DNA of 64,000 nt. It comes from Sweltsa coloradensis. Its lineage: Eukaryota > Arthropoda > Insecta > Plecoptera > Chloroperlidae. Numbering within the stretch: the stretch's first letter is position 1; the number at the start of each line of letters is the position of its first letter. The notes below the pieces were generated by a model. It ran no database searches, was not told where the DNA came from, and saw nothing but the letters and a program-made list of their open reading frames with translations. The position numbers were made by a program, and so were the translations under genes. Shown here piece by piece: positions 21,244 to 31,840 of this stretch. The stretch is from NCBI GenBank assembly GCA_024449915.1, contig JAMZAV010006208.1, forward strand, positions 26,501-90,500, in the 5' to 3' direction.

Positions 21244-21249
21244 AGGTTG

Positions 21250-21600
21250 TAGGTTCAATCATGTTCCCGCCCGGCCCCCTTTGCCCCCCGGCCCCTTCTC
21301 CCATGCGGATGCCCCCCCCTTTGGTGGGGCTGGTTCTGACCACTAACCCTGTCCACCCGCGTCCCCCCTTTACGTTCCTCCCTTGGAATATATATATAAA
21401 ATATATAAAATATTGGATGTTGGATTGTTGTTGCAAGGCGGGCGCTGCGTGCTTCCCAAACCCCACTGTGACCCAACCTCCGTAGAGTCACAGTCAACCT
21501 TGAAATGTCTGACGTAGTACAGACAACGTCGTGGCGCCAGGTTTGCCGGGTTATCTTATTTCGACGCGGTTTTACCCAAGATCCTTTTTTTATCATATAT
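21250..21600 (+). repeat. hcSINE-like C-rich fragment plus unclassified sequence (copy A)
   Basis: A CT-rich part with GGGGCTGGTTCTGACCA, followed by sequence with (TA)n and a GCAAGGCGGGCG block seen only here and at 31450-31800. Confidence 0.4.
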
Positions 21601-21635
21601 ATATACTTAGTACTTTAGACAGAAATTAAAAAAGT

Positions 21636-21704
21636 GACTACACCGGGGTTTGAACCCGGGCCCTTAGCTTACCGGGCTATGCTCTACAACTGAGCTATGC
21701 GGCC
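21636..21704 (-). repeat. tRNA-like sequence, left arm of inverted pair (copy A)
   Basis: Read on minus it has an acceptor-like GGCCGCA/TGTAGTC pairing, A box TAGCTCAGTTG, a 4-bp anticodon stem TAGC/GCTA around loop CCGGTAA (GGT, a Thr anticodon), and B box GGTTCAAACC. One D-loop base is missing, and it repeats in inverted orientation 70 bp away. I read it as a tRNA-derived repeat, though an expressed tRNA cannot be excluded. Counterpart 31841-31913. Confidence 0.6.
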
Positions 21705-21774
21705 ACCAATTAAAAACTGTCTAATTTTTGGTCTGTTGACATGTTAATAACGTGTGTCCCCCTTTAAAATTGGT

Positions 21775-21846
21775 GGCCGCAAGCTCATTTGGTAAAGCAT
21801 AGCCCGGAAAGCTAAGGTCCCGGGTTTCAAACCCCCGGGTGTAGTC
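21775..21846 (+). repeat. tRNA-like sequence, right arm of inverted pair (copy A)
   Basis: Same sequence as the left arm in opposite orientation, with more errors in D and T arms. The 70-bp spacer and the flanking GTGACTACA/TGTAGTCAC extend the inverted repeat. Counterpart 31988-32063. Confidence 0.6.
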
Positions 21847-21849
21847 ACT

Positions 21850-22034
21850 TTTTTAATTCTGTCTAAAGTACTAACATAAAGCTTTCTAGTCGCACTATAA
21901 AAGCCAATTTTAAAACATATATATATATATTAAAATATTATAGTTTAAACATATATATATATATTGTTTAAGCTTGGCTTTATAGTAGGCGACTATGACG
22001 CTGTTATGTTAGTACTTTAGACAGAAATTAAAAG
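21850..22034. mobile_element. AT-cored palindrome, MITE-like (copy A)
   Basis: Arms AGTACTAACAT...CTATAAAAGCC and GGCTTTATAGTAGGCGACTATGACG...ATGTTAGTACT flank a (TA)n core. The left arm is damaged here; copy B at 32087-32235 is almost perfect. Confidence 0.65.
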
Positions 22035-22083
22035 AGCTAGCCCGGACAGCTAAGGTCCCGTGTTCAAACCCCGGTGTAGTCAC
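22035..22083 (+). repeat. tRNA-like 3' half (copy A)
   Basis: Third tRNA-like piece, from the anticodon arm through the B box to TGTAGTCAC; counterpart 32264-32307. Confidence 0.55.
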
Positions 22084-22139
22084 TTTTTTAATTTCTGTCT
22101 TAAGTACTATATATATATATATATATATAGTTATAAACT

Positions 22140-22370
22140 TACTAATAAACTACATTTTCATAGGAGGAGCAATATGTGAACTAACGGTTGACGCACCCTT
22201 AAACCTAACAAACAACCACAAACAAATCTATCAGATCTGAAATAAATGAACCCTACCGCTCTTTCCTCCTACCCGTGGCTGGTTATAAACAGCATGGGAT
22301 TTTCCTCCCAATCCCCTAGGCTAGATTGGCTTATTATGACCTGACGGTTGATGCGCCTTAATCGAAAGAA
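22140..22370 (+). repeat. Two hcSINE 3' fragments (copy A)
   Basis: First AGCAATATGTGAACTAACGG with a tail, then CTACCCGTGGCTGG to TTATGACCTGACGG. The first has a left arm like the LINE and a right part like the SINE. Counterparts 32383-32445 and 32478-32605. Confidence 0.65.
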
Positions 22371-23085
22371 CCTAAACTAAGTTATTCGAACGCCTTTAAT
22401 ACAAAAAAAATGTACAAATTGAATGCAAATTTCCGTTTTCGTTGAAAAGATAAATTGGAATGAGTGTGGTAAATACTTCCACCAACCCTACCTATTAATC
22501 ATGCCACGGAAATGATAGGGGATGCATGTCTGACAGCTCTTACCCTGGGGGGATACACACCACAGATAGTTAAAAGAAAGTTTTATAGCGATAGGTACGG
22601 CTTATGCATAAAATTTGACTTACTTTTAAGTTGATGTTTCTTCGAGCAAGGGCGGAGGGTGAGCCCGTTTCTCAAGGCGGCCGCCAGTGTGGAGGCAGTA
22701 AGATGGAACACCCGTACACCCCGTGAGAGTTCATGCAGAAATCTCGTAATCGCCGAGATAAATATTAAAGCACGAGAAGAAAGAAAAAGAGATACACGGG
22801 ATGGATCAAAAGAATCGCATGCAAGCTAGATAACTGTTTCAAAGAAAGTATTTATACGATAGGACGGGGAAGAAACGTCAATACGGAGCGACTGTCAAAG
22901 AACTCGTATCAAAGAGGCGAATTAATGATTCAATGTTCAAATTGCTCAATAGAACAGTTCAGAATGAACGTCATGTAAGTGTAACTCGAAGACCCTCTAA
23001 ATTTATAAAATGAAGAAGGCTAGACATTTAAAATTGAGTTAATAACTTTACAGACCAATGAAGGTGATTTATTAACATGATTTTC
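22371..23085. other. No feature recognised
   Basis: Non-repeat sequence apart from copy B (32606-33363); no convincing frame. Confidence 0.4.
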
Positions 23086-23390
23086 CCTGTCTGGGCCGGG
23101 GTAGAAAAGCCCAGACGATGGCTCTGCTAATCGTAAAAGGCGAGGGAAGAGATGAAGTCCATCTCGCATAGTATGTATGTATAGGAGTTTGTTACTCCCC
23201 GAAACTAGAGGCGAGCTCTGGCAATCGTAGTCAGGGACACCTCCCCCTTCCCTAGACAACCTCCCCGACGACGACGACAACGACGTCCGAGACGTGAGAA
23301 CCGCCCTTTTCAAAAACTCCCCCCGATACCCCCACGAATAGAATGGGGCATTATGACCTAACGGTTGACGCGCCCGTAAACCTGATGAAT
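23086..23390 (+). repeat. hcSINE, internally shortened (copy A)
   Basis: First hairpin kept as TCTGGGC/GCCCAGA and fourth as GGAGT/ACTCC. The GAC tract is short and the GCTGGT hairpin lost. Counterpart 33364-33680. Confidence 0.8.
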
Positions 23391-23669
23391 ACCAAAATGA
23401 AAGTGGAAGATAACTAAATCATTCTGGTCATTTTGTTGCTTTTGTCGCACAGCAGGATGAGTGGCGATCATCTAATAAATCAGTTTTTCTTTTCGTTTTG
23501 CATAGTTGAAGTTTTCTGTTTCTTTGTTTCTTTTCGGTTCTTTCTCCCCACGTTTATATTTGGTTAAAAATTAATGAAAAATAAATTTTAATTTAAATTT
23601 GTTACCAAAATTATTGTCTTATTATCCATTGTTGTTGTAATATTACTATTTTATTCCTACCTTAACCGG

Positions 23670-24025
23670 CTGTCTGGGCCCGGGGTAGAATTGGCCCAGA
23701 CCCATGTGTCTGCTAATCTTTAAAAGGCGATTCAAGAGAAAAAGCCCACCTCGCAAACATCAGCTGGAAAGAGCGGAGGTATCTTTACTCCCCGAAACTA
23801 GAGGCGAGCTCTGGCAATCGTCGTCGGGGACCTTGCCCCCTTCCCTTGACGACCTCCCCGACGAACGATGACGAAGACGATGACGACCGCAAAGTGAGAA
23901 CCCTAGATTCGTCCCCTTACCCGTGGCTGGTTCTGACCAGCATGAGCCCCTCCCCCCCCCCCTAGGAAAGGGAGTGGTCATTATGACCTAACGGTTGACG
24001 CGGCCTTAACCCAAAAACAAACAAA
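23670..24025 (+). repeat. hcSINE, full length (copy A)
   Basis: Complete unit with the GCTGGTTCTGACCAGC hairpin. The GAC tract is shorter than in its counterpart at 33958-34350. Confidence 0.85.
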
Positions 24026-24032
24026 ACAAAAA

Positions 24033-24150
24033 AGCTTACCCGTGGTGGTTTGACTAGCATGGGCCCCCTCCCCCCTTACCCCTTTAGGCTAGATTTGGTG
24101 CATTATGACCAAAACGGTTGATGCGTACTTAATCGAAATGAAAAAAAACA
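24033..24150 (+). repeat. hcSINE 3' fragment (copy A)
   Basis: Starts in the tail of the full copy; 3' module ATGACCAAAACGGTTGATGCG. Counterpart 34352-34475. Confidence 0.75.
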
Positions 24151-24209
24151 ATCCTACCTTTAAAGGGACTGTTGCCAAGCTTGATCTTCCCAACCATTTT
24201 AAAGTACTT

Positions 24210-24520
24210 CATCATATGATAACGGCGACAAACTTTCTAAATTCCTCACCCGATGTAATCTACTTACAAAATTAAATTCACATAATACACATTTCATTTA
24301 TTTATTTATTTCCCCATTTACATTAATAACTTTTTTGCTATTTTGCTTTTATTTGTTTTGCTATTGCGAGCATCAACATTTTCTTTTATTATATATACAT
24401 TTACAAAAACAAACTAATCATCAAAAACACACCATTAACTCATCTCATCAACTTCCAAAACTCACAGCGGCGCTATATGGGCATAACCGGTTGAAGCGCC
24501 CTAGTTTCTCACGTCGTTGT
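24210..24520 (+). repeat. LINE 3' tail (copy A)
   Basis: ATATGATAACGGCGACAAAC to AGCGGCGCTATATGGGC and TTTCTCACGTCG; counterpart 34535-34855. Confidence 0.8.
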
Positions 24521-24861
24521 TCTTCCGGGTTAACTGCTTTTACAATGTTAAATGTCCACTTAAAAATACGCTTGATCATCAAATCCAGCTAAATTCACAT
24601 TACAGTTTGGACAGCTTTTTGACCTTTAATTTTCATCCAAAAAATCTGCATTTTGGAAGGCTGTTCAGAATAGAGACCCCCATGTCGCTATCAAAGCACA
24701 TTTGGATATTCAAATAATTATTGTCTTCTACAAAAAAATTGGCAAATTACTACAAATTTACAGTGTGGTGTCATATTTACGGTGAGATAATAAAAAAAGT
24801 GGGCAATATTTGGAAAATGTGATTTAATACCGCATTTTGCACATATTTATCAACATTTTGG
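24521..24861. other. No feature recognised
   Basis: AT-rich, non-repeat apart from copy B. Confidence 0.4.
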
Positions 24862-25039
24862 TCCCCCTTCTGGACCCGGGGTTGAATTGGCCCCGAGCAT
24901 GGGTTTGCTAATCGCAAAAGGCCCATTCAAGAGAAAAAGTCCACCTCGCAAACATCAGTAGTATAAAGGGTAGTATTTACTTCCCGAAAAAAGAGGCGAG
25001 CTCTGGCAATCCTCGTCGGGGAACTTACCCCCTTCCCCC
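24862..25039 (+). repeat. hcSINE 5' part (copy A)
   Basis: Head to TCGTCGGGGAACTTACCCCC, where the next head starts in a C run. Counterpart 35198-35394. Confidence 0.8.
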
Positions 25040-25236
25040 CGTCCCGGGCCCGGGGTAGAATTTGGCCCAGAGCATGGCTCTGTTATAATCGTAAAAGGCG
25101 ATTCAAGAGAAAAAGTCCACCTCGCAAAAAAATCAGCTAGAAAGAGCGGAGAATCTTACTCCCCGAAACTAGAGGCGAGCTCTGGCAATCGTCGTCGGGT
25201 TCCTTGTCCCCTTTCCTTGACGACCCCCCGGCGACT
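25040..25236 (+). repeat. hcSINE 5' part fused to tRNA-like repeat (copy A)
   Basis: Head to CCCCCCGGCGAC, where a tRNA-like unit begins; GAC is common to both. Counterpart 35395-35605. Confidence 0.8.
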
Positions 25237-25331
25237 TTTGTGTGGCTCGTTGGTCTTGTGGCTCGTTGGTCTTGTTGTAAGCGTATCTGCATCCAATGCA
25301 GAAGGTCCAGGGTTCGATTCCCGTCAAAGTC
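25233..25331 (+). repeat. tRNA-like sequence with duplicated D arm (copy A)
   Basis: Acceptor-like GACTTTT/CAAAGTC, A box TGGCTCGTTGG, anticodon stem TCTGC/GCAGA around ATCCAAT (CCA, a Trp-type anticodon) and B box GGTTCGATTCC. The segment GTGGCTCGTTGGTCTT is present twice here but once in copy B (35601-35681). A related degraded copy with the same tail lies at 46088-46185, which argues for a repeat family. Confidence 0.6.
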
Positions 25332-25359
25332 AGAAGTTTTTTAACTTCTGATTTGGACT

Positions 25360-26085
25360 ATAACAAATTGCGTAGTGTGATGCCCACATTGACTAACAAA
25401 ATTCGCCCAAACACTATACGCTCGACTCTCACGTAGAGAATTACTTTCTTCATCATCAATTTATTTTGTTATTTATACATTAGAAAACAATCTAATCATC
25501 AAACATACCTGCATTCACTCTTTCATTTCCTTTCATTCACAGGCGGCGCAATATGACCTAACCGGTTGAAGCGCCCTAGTTTCTCACTATAAAAAAAAAA
25601 AAGAGGTGGTATTGTCTAGAATTCGTATAGGTCATACACGCCTAACACAACGGATATCTCTTAACAAGAGAAAGGTTTTCCCATATGTGACACATGTGAT
25701 GTACCTTTAACCGTGCATCATATGCTAGCAGAATGTGCCAAATATGATGCCTTGTGCACGCAATTTGATCTTTCCCAGTCATATGAAGAACTTCTATCAT
25801 ATGATAACGGCGACAAACTTCTAAATTTCTCATCCACAGTAATCTATTAACAAAATTTAATTCACATCTTACACATTTCTTTCTTTTCTTTCTTTTCATT
25901 TACATACATAACTTTTTTTTTGCTATTACTTTCTTCATCTTCAATTTATTTTGTTATTTATACACTTAGAAAACAATCTAATCATGAAACATACCTGCAT
26001 TAACTCTTATCATTTCCTTTCATTCACAGGCGGCGCAATAGACCTAACCGGTTGAAGCGCCCTAGTTTCTCACGTCGTCGTCGAA
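25360..26085 (+). repeat. LINE 3' part with nested LINE tail (copy A)
   Basis: Starts at AACAAATTGCGTAGTGTGATG and reaches CACGTAGAGAA. A second truncated LINE tail (25441-25601, ending in CTCACTAT plus A12) is inserted there. The host resumes at GAGGTGGTATTGTCTAG and runs to CTCACGTCGTCGTCG. Counterpart 35710-36450. Confidence 0.85.
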
Positions 26086-26086
26086 T

Positions 26087-26332
26087 ATCCATCAGTTTGT
26101 GTCTTAGGAGTTTGTAAACGGTGACTTTGGAGCCGTCCTTGCAACGAAGCACATAATAAATTCAGAGTTGTTCTGAACCGGCCTTGTTGATTCTGGCGTT
26201 GATTCGCGGGTGTTCGCACTGTCCATACCACTGATTTCTATATTTCCTATTAAAAATATCGATCTTTGGTTGGTTATGCTCACTCGTCGATTGCGTCGGG
26301 GCCTACTAGTAGGCTCAGTCGCCTTGATTTAC
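26087..26332 (+). repeat. Repeat family C, 5' part (copy A)
   Basis: Shares GGAGCCGTCCT, GCAACGA, CGCACTGTCCATAC with 46290-46420, and CACTCGTCGATTGCGTCGGG with 48405-48425. Unclassified; no coding frame. Counterpart 36455-36712. Confidence 0.65.
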
Positions 26333-26702
26333 CCGTCTGGGCCCGGGGAAGAATTGGCCCAGAGCATGGCTCTGCTGATCGTAAAAGGCGATTCAAGAGA
26401 AAAAGTCCACCTCGCAAACATCAGCTAGAAAGAGTGGAGTATCTTACTACCCGAAACTAGAGGCGAGCTCTGGCAAACGTCGTCGGGGACCTTGCCCTCT
26501 TCCCTTGACGACCCCCCGGCGACGAAGACAATGACACAACGAACGATGACAAAGACGATGACGACCGCGACGTGAGAAACCCCTTTTCCCCCCCCTAACC
26601 CCTGGCTGGTTCTGACCAGCATGGGCCCCTCCCCCCCCCCCCTTAGGCTAGAGTGGTGCATTATGACCTAACGGGTTGACGCGTCCTTAATCCAAATAAT
26701 CC
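26333..26702 (+). repeat. hcSINE inserted in repeat family C (copy A)
   Basis: Complete unit. Family C at 48370-48510 runs through this site without the hcSINE, giving an approximate empty site and the element's ends. Counterpart 36713-37095. Confidence 0.85.
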
Positions 26703-26780
26703 AAATACTGTCCCCCACTGAAAATCAGTTATATAACTGAGTGGGTAGACTCTAAATCCAATTTATGTATTTTATGTTTT
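26703..26780 (+). repeat. Repeat family C, 3' part (copy A)
   Basis: CCCACTGAAAATCAGT and ACTGAGTGGGTAGACT match 48455-48500. Confidence 0.7.
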
Positions 26781-26782
26781 TT

Positions 26783-26985
26783 TATGACAAAGACAATGAC
26801 ACCACGAACAATGACAAAGACGATGACGACCGCGACGTGAGAAATCCCCCTTCCTCCCCTTACCTGTGGCTGGTTCTGACCAGCATGGGCCTCCTCCCCC
26901 CCCCCCCCCCTTTGGGTTAGAGTGGTGTATTATGACCTAACGGTTGACGCGTCCTTAAGCCAAATAATAATAATAACAAAAATAC
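26783..26985 (+). repeat. hcSINE, 5' truncated (copy A)
   Basis: From the GAC tract to the 3' module and a tail that continues into (AAT)n; counterpart 37172-37395. Confidence 0.85.
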
Positions 26986-27104
26986 AGCAAAGGCAGTTTA
27001 TAGGTTAGTCTTCAAATGCTCTTAAAGTTGCGTAGTTGAAAGTTGTAACGTCTTTTAACAAACAAAATCTCTACTATTATAAAACAATTTAAAAAAAAAA
27101 CATA

Positions 27105-27182
27105 CAACACAAAAACTTATAATATAACATGCAGTGCAATATAACCTTCCCGGTTGAAGCGCCCTAGATTTTCACGTCGTCT
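27105..27182 (+). repeat. LINE 3' end (copy A)
   Basis: AGTGCAATATAACC, CCCGGTTGAAGCGCCCTAG and TTTTCACGTCGTC; counterpart 37535-37595. Confidence 0.65.
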
Positions 27183-27309
27183 TTATTGATATTGGTTAAT
27201 ATGACTTCTGGTTAGTGATGATGATTTCTATTGCTTAACGTCTCATATAGTAACGCATTAACGCTATTCGGAGCGATGAGTGGTGATAGATGACGATGAA
27301 GCGCGATTA

Positions 27310-27410
27310 CAAAAAACACGTATGCCTTACACGGGTTTTGAACCCACGTCCTCATGAAGTTTGGGAGTGCTTGGGCTTGCGTCCTAATAGTAGTACCCCC
27401 GCCCAACTGC
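27310..27410 (-). repeat. tRNA-like remnant (copy A)
   Basis: On minus GACGTGGGTTCAAAACCCGTG resembles a T arm/B box with one extra A. No full cloverleaf is seen. Counterpart near 37715-37820. Confidence 0.35.
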
Positions 27411-29254
27411 GTCGTCGTTCGTAGCGTTGAAAATGTTGTTCCAACTTACCACATAGCTAGGTATACAGCAATTGCTTTTGAAAGTTACATTTAAAGCTGT
27501 ACATTGGATTCTGTAGCAATTTCCTTATCTCGAAATTTGTATTTTTACTTGAACGTAGTAGAAACACCCACCAAGGTACAATTTGTGTTTCTGGTTTAGC
27601 TCTTATCTAGCCACGAGTATATTTTAAACACGATAACCAGGAGATAAAGCGAAATTAATGAACAAAAAGGTGAAATTAAACTGAAATTAGTTAATTTAAC
27701 AATACATGACTGGGGTTTAACGGAAGTTTACGTGCGAGGGCTGATTGTTCTGGACTTGGAGGATTAGGCTTTAATTGTCTACACAGGGCATAGCTTATGG
27801 GATTAGGTCCCTTGATTACAAGAAAGTTACAGTAACGAACTGACAGAATGTTATTGTGGCATTCATATATCTTACTAAATATAACTGAGGTAGAATTAAA
27901 CTGACTGGGATAAGATAATTAATTGACCATTTGAGAATGGGTACGAATAAGCTTTCTCTTTTATATTATTATAGGGTTTTAAAATAAAATTTTAAGTTTA
28001 TAATTATCCGGAAAAAAAAGGTCCGATGGAGCGCTAGTGAGCAATCAGCTGTTTAGCAAGATGGCCGGGTAAAAGGGGATAGCTGCCGTCCACACTCTTG
28101 GCTAACATTGCATGGCCCCAATCTTGAAACCTACTTTTTCTGTTGAAAACGTCCAGTTACATAAAAGAAAATGTTTCAGAACTATAGGTTGATACCTTGT
28201 GGTATAGTTAAATTTTAAAAACATAATGAAAATCTGTAAAGAATAAGTGATTTTATATGGGTACGTTCTTCTCACGTACTCCCATTTCAAAATTACTAGC
28301 GCCTATGATTTGTTTGCCCTAAATCTAAAACAAAGAGCATCAATTACTAATCCAGAGTATAAAATATCCTTGTAGTATAATATGCTAAATGCAAGCGTGG
28401 CCTAGTAATTTGACAAAATGTTAATGGCCTAGAGCTGTGATAAACTGAGAGAACAGCGCGGCAAATTGACGGCCGCCTAGTGGCCTAGGGCCTAGGCCTA
28501 CGCTTGCCAGTTTCAACCATCCCTAGGTATAAATGACTCGGCTAGAAGAAAACTAATAATTTTTGTTACTAAAAAAATAAATTTAGAAAATAATTAACCA
28601 GTCTGTATCCCAAAACTATCAATTTATTTCAATAAATTGGATAGGCTCCGTCAGCTGTGTTGTCTAGGCGTGTTGATCTCGCAAATTTTCAGCCAAGTCG
28701 CCTAGGGCCTAGCCTAGGGCCTAGCAGACGTGCAAAAACTCTGGCTTAAATAATAATATTCTGGCCAGACTTAATTTCGTATGTAGGCCATCACACCCTT
28801 TCGAGCTCTTATTATTATTTAATGAAGAGCCTAACACGAAATAATAAACAGTAGGCCCCATGCCCACTTTGACACCGCACCAAAGCAAATCTAGGCCTAA
28901 AAATCTCGCGTGAACGGAGCGACAAAGGCATTTAAATGTGCAAAACGAAGGGCGATATGAGGTTGAATCCATTTTTCATCTGGTGTATCTGCTTACATAT
29001 AAACACAGACATTAATCGGGAGTGTAATCGGCTAGATAAAATAATGTCTCAACTATATGCTTCATTCAAGAACTGCAACATTCCACTGCCGAGACCCAAA
29101 AGTCAAGTTTAGATAATACCTTTTAGGTAGTTTTGTATGAGTAAATGGTTGAAATGGATGGAAATCTATTTGGTTACTGAATTTTATTGCTTTCTAAATT
29201 GCAAATTTGGGGGAATTAAATATACAATCATAATATTTCTTAGTATTTTTGAGA
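27411..29254. other. Non-repeat end of duplication unit, TAGGCCTA-rich
   Basis: Holds CAAGATGGC-type sequence (28055-28065, YY1-like) and a cluster of CCTAGGGCCTAG / TAGGCCTA words at 28480-28900. Minus-strand frames here (62 codons at 28102-28290; 74 codons in copy B at 38499-38723) agree partly between copies but differ by frame breaks and match nothing I recognise. Confidence 0.4.
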
Positions 29255-29394
29255 AAAGCTGTGTCTCCGATTGAAACACTGTATCTTCAATTCCCATAGA
29301 ATAAAGAACGCCTCGTTTGTTGTAATTGCACGTTGGCCATTGCCGGTATATAATAAATATATAATATATATAAAAAAAAAATTAATATATTAAA

Positions 29395-29512
29395 AAATAT
29401 CGTCCAAACATGTCATAAATCACATTTTTATTAACTTTCAACCAACACAAGCGGCGCCAAGATTACCTAACCGGTTGCAGCGCCCTAAATTCTCAAGTCG
29501 TCGTTTACAAAT
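29395..29512 (+). repeat. LINE 3' tail (copy B)
   Basis: GCGGCGCCAAGATTACC, CCGGTTGCAGCGCCC and TCTCAAGTCGTCG; more diverged than the copy A version. Confidence 0.7.
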
Positions 29513-29874
29513 GTACGGGTCACTCCTGTTTTGTGACTCAAGTTACATTTGCATTGAAGTCAGATCAAACCACAAACGTCCCAGAAAGATTCCCAAAGAT
29601 TTGACAACTCTTATGCAGTCAACTGTACCTGAGATGCAAACGTTTTAGAGCTTCTTCATGTTACGAATTCATAAGTACAGTTACAAAGGCCATCAAAAGT
29701 AGCAGTCTTTAGCAAAAAGTCGAAGTATCTTTATAGCTAATAAAATAAAACACATTTCACCTTATAAAGATGAATTGGCACTGAATAAACAAGAAGATAA
29801 CCGCCGCATTCCCTGAGATGGAAATTTAAAACGTTTGTTTTTATAAAGAACAAACGTGAACTTGACAACGCCAC

Positions 29875-30068
29875 CGGCTGGGCTTGGCGTAGAAAGAATA
29901 GGCCCATACCATAGGCTCGACTTCTAATAGTAAAAGGCGAAGAAAGAGGACAAACAAAGAGAAAGCAAACATCAGTCGGATATATTGCATCCTTATAAAC
30001 CAGAGGCGGCTTGCTTTAGCAGGTCATTGTCTGCGACCCCATTACCCTCCCTGGACACGACCTCTCCC
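29875..30068 (+). repeat. hcSINE 5' part (copy B)
   Basis: GGCTTGGCGTAGAAAGAATAG to ACGACCTCTCCCCG; same 3' break as copy A. Confidence 0.6.
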
Positions 30069-30069
30069 C

Positions 30070-30335
30070 GTGTCGTTTCTCATCCAAGTTATCGTATTGT
30101 AACAAACTTTAATTAACTTTTCATACACATTTCTTTCTTTCTTTCTTTTCATTACATACATAACTTTTATTTTGCTATTACTTTCTTCATCTGCAATTTA
30201 TTTGTTATTTATACACTTAGAAAAACCATCTAATCATACAAACATACCTGAATTAACTCTTCTAATTTACTTTCATTCACAGGAGGCCGCCAATAGACCT
30301 AACCGTTGAAGCGCCCTAGTTTCTCACGTCGTGTC
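30070..30335 (+). repeat. LINE 3' tail (copy B)
   Basis: Longer than the copy A version because it keeps a TTTCTTTCTTTCTTTTC stretch missing there; the rest is alike. Confidence 0.8.
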
Positions 30336-30715
30336 GTGTATCTGGCCGGCATGGGATTTTCCTCCCTCCTCTGCTAATAGTAAAAGACGATTCAAGAGAA
30401 AAAGTCCTCGTCACAAACATCAGCTAGTAAGAATGTTTTTTTTTACTCCTCGAAACTAGATGCGAGCTCTGGCAGTAAGTCCGTTCGTAGAGAAAACCCT
30501 TCCCCTTTCCTTGACGAACTATCCGAGACGACAATGACGGCCGACCCATGGCCACAACACAAAACGATGACAAAGACGATGGACGAGGCCGCGACGCCAT
30601 CCTCCCATATAAACCCGTGTCTTGATTCTTGACCAGCATGGGCCCACCTCCCCATATCCTCTATACGAGGCCAAATGGCGCATTATGACTAACTGTTGGC
30701 CGCGCCCTGATCAAA
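30336..30715 (+). repeat. hcSINE (copy B)
   Basis: Better preserved at the 3' module (GGCGCATTATGACTAACTG) than copy A, which shows that errors are not confined to one copy. Confidence 0.75.
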
Positions 30716-30784
30716 ATAATCTTAATCTTTACCCTTTGTTAGCATGTCATCTTTTTATTTTTTTTTCTTTCGTATGTTTTGTTT

Positions 30785-31195
30785 ATTGGATTAGGATCGC
30801 GTCAACAGTTAGGTCATACCGAGACACCACTCTAGCCAAGGGGAGGCCCCTTGTGGGGAGGAGTAGAGAGAGATGAGAAGGAGCCCATGATGCCGTCAGA
30901 ACCAGCCACGGGTAAAGTGGAGGAGGGGGGTTGGGGGGTTTCTCACGTCGCGGTTCGTCATCGTCTTTTCATCGTTCGTTTGTGTCATTGTCATCGTCGC
31001 CGGGGGGTCGTGGGGGTCGTCCAAGGAAGGGGGCAAGGTCCCCGACGGTTCGATTGCCACCACGAGCTCGGCCTCCTAGAGTTTGGGGAGTAAGATACTC
31101 CGCTTTACTAGTGATGTTTGCGAGGTTGACTCTTTCTATTAAATCGCCTTTTACGATTAGCAGAGCCATGCTCTGGGCCTATTCTACCCCCGACT
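30785..31195 (-). repeat. hcSINE, minus strand (copy B)
   Basis: Complete reverse-oriented unit ending with GCAGAGCCATGCTCTGGGCC at the right, followed by an (AAT)n tract. Confidence 0.85.
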
Positions 31196-31332
31196 TAAAA
31201 AAAAAAAATAATAATAATAATAATAAATAATAATACTAATAATAATAATAAAATACTAATAATAATAATAAAATAATTAATAATTAATAATAATAATACC
31301 TAATAATAATAATAATACTAATAATAATATTA
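31196..31332. repeat. (AAT)n microsatellite (copy B)
   Basis: AATAATAATACTAATAAT-type run, more regular than in copy A. Confidence 0.9.
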
Positions 31333-31371
31333 ATGTACAAAACCAACTATTCAATTTCAATCATTTACAAT

Positions 31372-31580
31372 GTGAAATGCGGACGCAAAATGACCAACCC
31401 TATTGAAGCACCCTAGTTTCTCACGTCGCCTAGGGTTGTAGGTTCAACATGTTCCCGCCCCCGGCCCCTTGTCCCCGGCCCACCTTCTCCCATGCCGTAG
31501 CCCTCCCCTTGCGTGTGGCTGCGTTCTTGACCAGCATAAGCCTGTCCACCCCGCGGTCACCCTTACGATTCCTCCCCTTG
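31372..31580 (+). repeat. LINE end and C-rich hcSINE fragment (copy B)
   Basis: GCGGACGCAAAATGACC, TATTGAAGCACCCTAG, TTTCTCACGTCG, then a CT-rich part with GTTCTTGACCAGCAT. Confidence 0.6.
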
Positions 31581-31840
31581 GGAATATATCATATATATAT
31601 ATATAATATGGGATTGTTGGATGTTGTGCAAGGCGGGCGACTGCGTGCTTGCCAACCACTGGACTCCAACCTCCGTAGAGAGTCACAGTCAACCTTGAAA
31701 ATGTCTGACGTAGTACAGACGAAACGCGGTGGACGCCCAGGTTCGCCCTGGTCCATCGTATTTTCGACGCCGGTTTTACCCCAAGATCCTTGTTTTTATC
31801 ATATATTATATTAGTACTTAGACCGAAATTAAAAAAAGCT

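Larger units (their letters stand above)
19291..29254 (+). repeat. 10-kb tandem duplication, copy A
   Basis: The order of landmarks in this segment repeats in 29255-39740: AATAAAGAACGCCTCG, inverted tRNA-like pair, palindrome, hcSINEs, LINE tails, TAGGCCTA-rich end and the final AATATTTCTTAGTATTTT. The join between copies is at about 29250, where ...TTAGTATTTT meets AGCTGTGTC..., the start of the unit. Differences are mainly one- to few-base indels and short tandem duplications. It could be a real recent duplication or an assembly artefact. Confidence 0.9.

Noticed and set aside
21636..21846. Two functional tRNA-Thr genes
   Set aside because: D and T arms carry indels, the units form an inverted pair within a repeat block, and the right copy has a changed anticodon loop.
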